From: CAVUPF01 sp963803755
Lineage (GTDB): Bacteria; Actinomycetota; Thermoleophilia; Solirubrobacterales; 70-9
Direction: 5' to 3'
DNA: 64,000 nt
Assembly: GCA_963803755.1 (NCBI GenBank)
Contig: CAWDNP010000011.1
Location: 124,001-188,000 of the forward strand
A program made the translations under genes and the position numbers. How positions within the stretch are numbered: position 1 is the first letter of the stretch; every line of letters starts with the position of its first letter. This document shows, piece after piece, positions 59,223 through 64,000 of this stretch. A model generated the notes under the pieces. The model worked only from the letters and a program-made list of their open reading frames with translations. It was not told where the DNA came from and made no database searches.

Positions 59223-60113
59223 GTGATCGACCGGTTGCTACGAAGCTCGCCGCCTTTGGATTCCAGCCCCCCAACCGCCCCCCTAAGCGACCCAGTCACG
59301 TTCGACTCACCGCCCGTGAACGAGGTCGTTTTGGCCGTTCAGTTCGATGGCGATGTGATCGACGAGGTGGGGATCCTCAACCGATATCTCCCCACGATTC
59401 AAGACGAGTTCCCAAAACTCGAAAAGCAACCGCCGCTTCCGCCTATGCAGGAGGACCTCGCACACCCCCCAGGTCCGGGGGGAGCACAAATTCAGTTCTT
59501 TCAGGGTCCACCTGCAACTCGGTACTGGTTCATTTCAGCCGATGGAACGCTCTTGATCCAGGTGCAGGCCGATCGCTTCACTCTCAACTGGCGACAAACC
59601 GGGATCAAGGCTGAGTACCCACGATACAGGAACCTCCGGCCAGCTTTCGAACGTCTGTTCAGCAACTTCCTTACCCACATCTCTCCCGGTGTTCAGGCTC
59701 TCACGCCCAATTTCTGCGAGGTCACCTACATCAACCACGTCGAGGCGGCGGGCGCGGTACCGCCTGGGACCCACGGGCCACTGTCGCACGTTCTAATGGC
59801 GCTCAACCCGAAGCCCGTATCTGCGGCGCTTCCGCCCGTGGAGGACACCCAACTTCAACAACGATTTTTGATCACGAATGAGGCCGGAAACCCATGCGGG
59901 CGACTGTACCTCTCTGCAGTACCGGCCTTTCGTGCCGAAGACTCTACCCCTATCTATGTGGTGTCCTTGGTGGCGAGAGGAAATCCAATCCCACAGACGC
60001 CCGCCGGTGTCGTACCATTCTTCGACATGGGGCGGGAGCTGATCGTGCGTGGGTTCAAAGAGTCGACTACGCCGGAGATGCACAAGCGATGGGGGCTGCG
60101 CGTCAATGACTGA
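59223..60113 (+). CDS. TIGR04255 family protein
   Basis: 296 residues from GTG 59223. The opening VTFDSPPVNEVVLAVQFDGD is the conserved TIGR04255 N-terminus (F..PPV.E....V.F). It continues WFISADGTLLIQVQADRFTL, NWRQ, FCEVTYINHV and the end FKESTTPEMHKRWGL. The family is often found in defence-rich accessory regions but has no established function. It overlaps the next gene by 8 bases, so the three genes 59223-61540 form an operon. Confidence 0.8.
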   Translation: MIDRLLRSSPPLDSSPPTAPLSDPVTFDSPPVNEVVLAVQFDGDVIDEVGILNRYLPTIQDEFPKLEKQPPLPPMQEDLAHPPGPGGAQIQFFQGPPATRYWFISADGTLLIQVQADRFTLNWRQTGIKAEYPRYRNLRPAFERLFSNFLTHISPGVQALTPNFCEVTYINHVEAAGAVPPGTHGPLSHVLMALNPKPVSAALPPVEDTQLQQRFLITNEAGNPCGRLYLSAVPAFRAEDSTPIYVVSLVARGNPIPQTPAGVVPFFDMGRELIVRGFKESTTPEMHKRWGLRVND

Positions 60114-60732
60114 ACTGTTGGCACCCGAGAGTGCAGCGAACACCACGACGGTTATGGCCGCAGCGTCCGGGGCCACCATAGGCACCGCGTCGTACTTGAG
60201 TCACTACGCCGCAGTCGGCCGCCTTGGTTTCCCGGGAGAAATTGCGTCGAACCCGATCCGCGAGGCGGACGACTCATCCCCGTGGTGGCAGAGCCGGATG
60301 GTCTGCAAAGTGTCCATGCACTTCGATGAGGTTCCCAAGCTCACCCAGCCCGAGCCGAAAGGCTTACTGGGGCAGATCGTTTCATACCTACGCGGAAAGC
60401 GAGCGCTTGAGGCTCCAGCACGCGACGCCTCCTTTGAACCGATCGTATATGTGGACCTAGGCTCAGGCGCGGTCACCGCGCTGCCGATAGGCACTCTGAT
60501 GCCCGTACAACAAGGATGGAGCTGGAAACCTGAGGTCGATCATCTACCGGCTGAGGAGACTGGGTTTCTGTCCGCCGAGAGAGCGACAACCGAGGTTGCG
60601 AGCCTGCCCGGCGGAGAGCCGGAATGGAACGAAGCAGATGATGAGCTTCCGACCTGGATCAAACTCGACAGCATCGAGTACCGAAGCGGCGCCCTGATGA
60701 GTCGCCGCCGTGCCCCGGACAGCAGTGACTGA
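60106..60732 (+). CDS. Hypothetical protein, second gene of TIGR04255 operon
   Basis: 208 residues from ATG 60106. No family recognised. TTTVMAAASGATIGTASYLS near the N-terminus is weakly hydrophobic. SFEPIVYVDLGSGAVTALPI and GTLMPVQQGWSWKPEVDHL follow, and the C-terminus is hydrophilic. It overlaps both neighbours, indicating coupled expression. Confidence 0.7.
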   Translation: MTELLAPESAANTTTVMAAASGATIGTASYLSHYAAVGRLGFPGEIASNPIREADDSSPWWQSRMVCKVSMHFDEVPKLTQPEPKGLLGQIVSYLRGKRALEAPARDASFEPIVYVDLGSGAVTALPIGTLMPVQQGWSWKPEVDHLPAEETGFLSAERATTEVASLPGGEPEWNEADDELPTWIKLDSIEYRSGALMSRRRAPDSSD

Positions 60733-61540
60733 TTTTTACGCCGAGGTGGCGGAAGATGTCTCCTTCGGCGATATCTTCGACGCCGATTTCCTGCACGACG
60801 TCTTTCTGAAGGCGGACGCAGTGCAGTTGGGATCGCGCGACGTTCAAGAGAAGCACGGCGGCGGGCTCAGCTACGCCGCCAACTACGAGCGGAACAGGAA
60901 GTATGTTCTGGGCCGCGGGGGGCCCTATCGTGCGCTGCTGATCGCCGACAACTGCCTGGTCGACAGGGTCCTTGCCCAAGGTCAGATTGAACGGCGACCA
61001 CAGGGACGCTTGCTCTTCGCGCCGATCATCGAGACTTCGAGCAGTGAGGAGTTAAAGGACTTCGGTCGCTTCGCGCTTCCGGAGTGGCCGGGGCGGCTGC
61101 CTGCATCGGTGGCAGAACTACGTCGGTGCTTCATGGTCGATGCTCCAGACATCGTCAGTCATCGCGAGCACCGCGTGGGACGTCTAACCACTGGCGCTGC
61201 TGCCGAGCTCGAGGTGCAGTGGAATGCCTACGCCGCACGGCGAGGACCACTCGCCAACGCCCGCAATGCGGAGAAGGTGGCTGAACTTGCGACAAGGGGA
61301 GCGGGAGCAGGCGGCGAGCCGGACCAGGAGTTGGCATATCTGGTTGCCGGAGCTCTGGCAGCAGGCTGGCAAGTCGAGGGGGATTCACTCGAAGCTGTGG
61401 CGGACGCCTACAGCGAGGGCCGCAGTGGCGATTCTGAGTTGCAAGACCTGGAGGCCGCACTGCGGGAGCTGGGCGAGAAGTCAATTCAAGCCGCAGACAG
61501 TCTTGCGGCCAAGAAAACGCCACCGACTACCGACAGCTAA
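60725..61540 (+). CDS. Hypothetical protein, third gene of TIGR04255 operon
   Basis: 271 residues from GTG 60725, which overlaps the previous stop. An in-frame GTG at 60710 is an alternative. VTDFYAEVAEDVSFGDIFDA, YRALLIADNCLVDRVLAQGQ and LLFAPIIETSSSEELKDFGR suggest a globular cytoplasmic protein. The LLIADNCLVDRV segment resembles RES/uracil-DNA-like beta strands only vaguely, so no family is claimed. Confidence 0.7.
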   Translation: MTDFYAEVAEDVSFGDIFDADFLHDVFLKADAVQLGSRDVQEKHGGGLSYAANYERNRKYVLGRGGPYRALLIADNCLVDRVLAQGQIERRPQGRLLFAPIIETSSSEELKDFGRFALPEWPGRLPASVAELRRCFMVDAPDIVSHREHRVGRLTTGAAAELEVQWNAYAARRGPLANARNAEKVAELATRGAGAGGEPDQELAYLVAGALAAGWQVEGDSLEAVADAYSEGRSGDSELQDLEAALRELGEKSIQAADSLAAKKTPPTTDS

Positions 61541-61577
61541 ACGAGGCCTCGACCTTTCACTTCGGGCCGCAAGACGG

Positions 61578-61812
61578 CGGAGGCTGGTGATCGGCGGGCG
61601 CGACAAGACGAAGCTGGTCGACGGGTTGGCGCGGCAGGCGGAGGCCGTGCAGTCGTCGATCGACTCGACCGGGCTGCAGGTACCGGCACACGCCTGCTTC
61701 TGCTTCATCAATCCAGAGGGCCAGTCGGGTGGAACAAAGCTCCCGCTCCTGCGCACGCTGCGCATCAGGGGATACCCGCTCCTTTATCCGCGGAAGCTGG
61801 CGAAGCGGAAAC
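61578..61812 (+). pseudogene. C-terminal fragment of a NERD-like protein
   Basis: RRRRLVIGGRDKTKLVDGLA, RQAEAVQSSIDSTGLQVPAH, ACFCFINPEG and LRIRGYPLLYPRKLAKR follow the end of NERD (nuclease-related) domains (VGGRD.TKLV.....Q...V, P....CF....W.....L..RG...L.PR.L...L). The catalytic N-terminal half is absent. It follows the TIGR04255 operon directly. Confidence 0.6.
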
Positions 61813-62286
61813 TTGGCCTCTCTCCCATTCTTGCGCGATACGTTCACGCTCACCATCGGTGTCAGCTGCGTGCATAACGACAATGCGCTGCGCTTTGGGG
61901 AGTAAATGCCGGAGCAACTGGTCAACGATCTGCATTTGGTCAGCCTGACACGGCTGTCCCAGGACGATGTTCAGGCCAAGCCTGTGCAGCACAGCATAAA
62001 CCCGATTCACCGGCGTCCACTCAGCTACATTAACCCCCGCCGCGAAGGGCGCGCGGAACTCGCTCCAGGTAGATAGCGGTGCTTTGAGGTCCAAACGGTC
62101 GGGCCACCGATGGCGTTCCACTACAACTTCGAGCATCGTCATAGTCAGATACAAATCCTCGAGGATCACCCGTGCCGCGACCTTGCGACTCAGCAGTCGT
62201 TGCTGCCTTGAACTCCATGCTTGAACGCCGCCTGTGCCAGCTGCGCCAAGAATTGCGCCGAGAATGACCAATCCGATCGCCGTCAC
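61765..62286 (-). CDS. Membrane-anchored hypothetical protein
   Basis: 173 residues from GTG 62286; a GTG at 62319 is an alternative. One N-terminal membrane segment (AIGLVILGAILGAAGTGGVQ). A cytoplasmic-type helical part follows (SRKVAARVILEDLYLTMTML, EVVVERHRWPDRL, WTPVNRVYAVLHRLGLNIVL). The general layout is common among actinobacterial hypothetical proteins of phage or defence regions. No family assigned. Its 3' end overlaps the NERD-like fragment on the other strand. Confidence 0.65.
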   Translation of the reverse strand: MTAIGLVILGAILGAAGTGGVQAWSSRQQRLLSRKVAARVILEDLYLTMTMLEVVVERHRWPDRLDLKAPLSTWSEFRAPFAAGVNVAEWTPVNRVYAVLHRLGLNIVLGQPCQADQMQIVDQLLRHLLPKAQRIVVMHAADTDGERERIAQEWERGQVSASPASADKGAGIP

Positions 62287-62319
62287 GGACTCATTGTCGA
62301 ATCGCGATCGGACGAACAC

Positions 62320-62770
62320 TTCGGATTTCAGGAGGATCGCCGCGGGATTCCTCTAGAAAGGTCCCGCCCGGTTTCTGGGAGCCGGGGAAACGACTCGAGC
62401 ACCTGCACGCCGAAGCCTTCCGTCTACTAGACCGCACGCCGCAATATTCCGAAGGCATTTGATCGCATACGGCAGTCAGAGAGGTCAGCTCTGCCGCTAC
62501 TGAGCGTTCGGCAAGCGCTTGGCCTCCTTAGGCATGGCCCTCATGGCCTCAATGCCCCGACCCCGCTTCAAGCAGCCTAGTCACCTGCCGATAGTCCTGG
62601 GATGGCTGAGGAGCCTGACCTCGACCTTGGATCGGCCGGCGCTTGTCGTCGCCGGCCCAATAATCACCCACCTGGGCCGGTCGAAATCTCACCCACTCTG
62701 AGCGTGTAGGTCTCGTCCGGCAACGCTTCGACCCTCACTCGGTCAAGAAGACCGAGGCGAGGAGAAGGGA
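62320..62770. other. Gene-free stretch before the IS21-family element
   Basis: 451 bp with lower GC in parts and several TAG/TAA stops in all frames. I see no gene. The left end of the insertion sequence should lie near 62690-62710 (TGAGCGTGTAGG...), but I cannot fix it without the right end. Confidence 0.5.
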
Positions 62771-63976
62771 ATGCTGGACGTGGAGCAGTGGGCCGAGATC
62801 AGGCGGATGCACGAGGTCGAGGGGCTCTCGATCCGCGAGATCGCTCGCCGCAGCGGCCGGGACCGAAACACAGTCCGCGCCGCCCTTCGCTCTGAGAAGC
62901 CACCGCGCTATCGCCGTGCTCCACAGCCATCGAAGCTCGACCCCTTCAAGGATGAGATCCAGCGGCTGCTGGAAGACGACGCGACACTGCCCGGCAAGCG
63001 GATCCGCGAGGAAATCGAAGCAGACGGCTATCGGGGCGGAAAGTCGATCCTCGACGACTACCTGCGCGGGGTGCGCCTCCGCTTTAAGGCCCCCCGCACC
63101 TACCAGCGCACCAGCTACCGCCCCGGGGAAATCTGCCAGTTCGACGTCTGGCGCCCAGCGCGCGAGATCCCCGTCGGCCACGGTCAGACCCGCCCCGGCT
63201 ACGTCGTCACCTGTGCCCTTGGATGGTCGCGAGCGGCCGCCTCTTCACTGGTCTTCTCCAAGCAGGGCCACGACCTGCGCTTCGGCATCTCGCGCTGCCT
63301 CACTTTCCTCGGTGCGATGCCAAAGACGATCGTCTGGGACCGCGAGGGCGCCCTTCACGCCGGCGGCGGGCGACCGACTGAGGAGTTCGCCGCCTTCTGC
63401 GGAGCGCTGCCGGTCGGCTGGCACTTCTGCGAGGCTCGCGACCCCCAGGCCAAGGGAATCATCGAGCGCCACCAGGGCTTCATTGAGACCAACTTCGAGC
63501 CCGGCCGGCACTTCGCCTCGCCCGAGCATTTCCAGGCAGAGCTCGACGCCTGGGAGGAGCGGGTCGGGGGGCGCCTCTTGAAGACGATCCGCGCGAGGCC
63601 AGCCGAGCGCCTCGCGAAAGAGCGCGAGCGGATGCGCCCCTTACCCGATCAAATGCCCGACACCGAGTGCCGTTTCGTGATCAGGGTTCCCTCCCAGCCC
63701 TACCTGCGCTTCGACACCAACGACTACTCGCTGGACCCACGCCTTGCCGGGCGGCGAGTCGAGGCGAGGATCGGCCAGCGCCACCTCGCCGCCGTCGCGC
63801 TTGACAGCGGCGAGGTCGTTGCCAGCCACCGGCGCTCCTTCGCCAAGGGCCTCACCTTCACCGACCCCGCCCACCAGGTCGCCCTCGATCAGCTGCGCGG
63901 CGATCGCCGTCGCGGCCCCGAGGTAGAGGTCGAGCTGCGCCCCCTTAAGCGCTATGACGCCCTGATCCCGGCATGA
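62771..63976 (+). CDS. istA: IS21-family transposase IstA
   Basis: 401 residues. N-terminal HTH (IREIARRSGRDRNTVRAALR), then the DDE integrase core: first Asp in GEICQFDVWRPAREIPVGHG, second Asp in KTIVWDREGALHAGG, Glu in DPQAKGIIERHQGFIETNFE. C-terminal beta-barrel region near YLRFDTNDYSLDPRLAG. Complete length for IS21 IstA. The stop overlaps the start of istB (ATGA), the usual arrangement. It catalyses strand transfer together with the IstB ATPase. Confidence 0.95.
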   Translation: MLDVEQWAEIRRMHEVEGLSIREIARRSGRDRNTVRAALRSEKPPRYRRAPQPSKLDPFKDEIQRLLEDDATLPGKRIREEIEADGYRGGKSILDDYLRGVRLRFKAPRTYQRTSYRPGEICQFDVWRPAREIPVGHGQTRPGYVVTCALGWSRAAASSLVFSKQGHDLRFGISRCLTFLGAMPKTIVWDREGALHAGGGRPTEEFAAFCGALPVGWHFCEARDPQAKGIIERHQGFIETNFEPGRHFASPEHFQAELDAWEERVGGRLLKTIRARPAERLAKERERMRPLPDQMPDTECRFVIRVPSQPYLRFDTNDYSLDPRLAGRRVEARIGQRHLAAVALDSGEVVASHRRSFAKGLTFTDPAHQVALDQLRGDRRRGPEVEVELRPLKRYDALIPA

Positions 63977-64000
63977 GCAAGACCTCGGAGCTCACCTACC
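63973..64000 (+). CDS. istB: IS21-family helper ATPase IstB, start only
   Basis: The first nine codons (MSKTSELTY) start in the ATGA overlap with istA. The rest lies beyond the window. Identity is inferred from the fixed istA-istB order of IS21 elements. Confidence 0.8.

Noticed and set aside
62735..63529. Minus-strand frames within the IS21 transposase
   Set aside because: Antisense shadows of istA, which has the full DDE motif set.

Overview
High-GC actinobacterial DNA. The protein families suggest class Thermoleophilia (Solirubrobacterales-like): very large secreted proteins with NHL, FN3-like and WD40/PD40-like repeats, collagen-like membrane-anchored proteins, and a small 'GTAYAA'-type anchored protein. 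This placement is inferred from family resemblance only. I see no rRNA, tRNA or CRISPR array.

Region 1 (1-43.3 kb, minus strand) is a locus of giant secreted proteins. Read in the direction of transcription it holds a collagen-like protein (43255-42470), an FN3-repeat protein (42340-41465), an NHL protein (41468-37389), a large Cys-containing secreted protein here called type A (37392-34345), a type-B NHL/FN3/propeller protein (34345-29303), a second type A (29306-25785), remnants of two more type-A genes, a second type B (24056-19467), a broken third type B (18515-13445), an anchored protein (13323-12687), a second collagen-like protein (12310-11453), an NHL protein (11318-7515), a frameshifted type A (7518-4218) and a type B that leaves the window (4221-1). 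The right and left ends repeat the order collagen, NHL, A, B, so the locus looks like a segmental duplication followed by tandem amplification. The three central type-B copies are almost identical. Successive genes overlap by ATGA, GTGA or TGATG. The codons for the shared basic C-terminal tail of one protein also supply the ribosome binding site of the next.

The most unusual feature is a family of palindromic elements, about 130-170 bp when not nested, in this locus and in the toxin-antitoxin region. All share a conserved core (GCGTCCTCG, an apex hairpin, then CTGCGTCCTTG). Each copy also has its own terminal arms, which match each other within the copy but differ between copies. Some copies are nested at the apex of another copy. 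In the giant genes they lie in frame between the coupled start codon and the signal peptide. In two toxin-antitoxin loci they interrupt genes.

Region 2 (43.5-58.6 kb, mostly plus strand) is a dense array of about fourteen toxin-antitoxin-like modules: MazF, PIN/VapC, HicA, HicB, RelE/ParE, GNAT and nucleotidyltransferase types, with a DUF6883/DUF4926 pair and a DUF5678/aspartic-protease pair. Three unrelated boundary repeats separate the modules, each confined to its own sub-zone. Two similar cassettes, one MazF pair and one Abi gene beside a mazF remnant, sit inside region 1 just after start codons of giant genes.

Region 3 (58.7-64 kb) has a frameshifted small secreted protein, a three-gene operon led by a TIGR04255-family protein, a NERD-like fragment, a membrane-anchored hypothetical protein and the start of an IS21-family element (istA, start of istB). 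Several genes carry single-base frameshifts. Some may be assembly errors, so read-level checking matters here.
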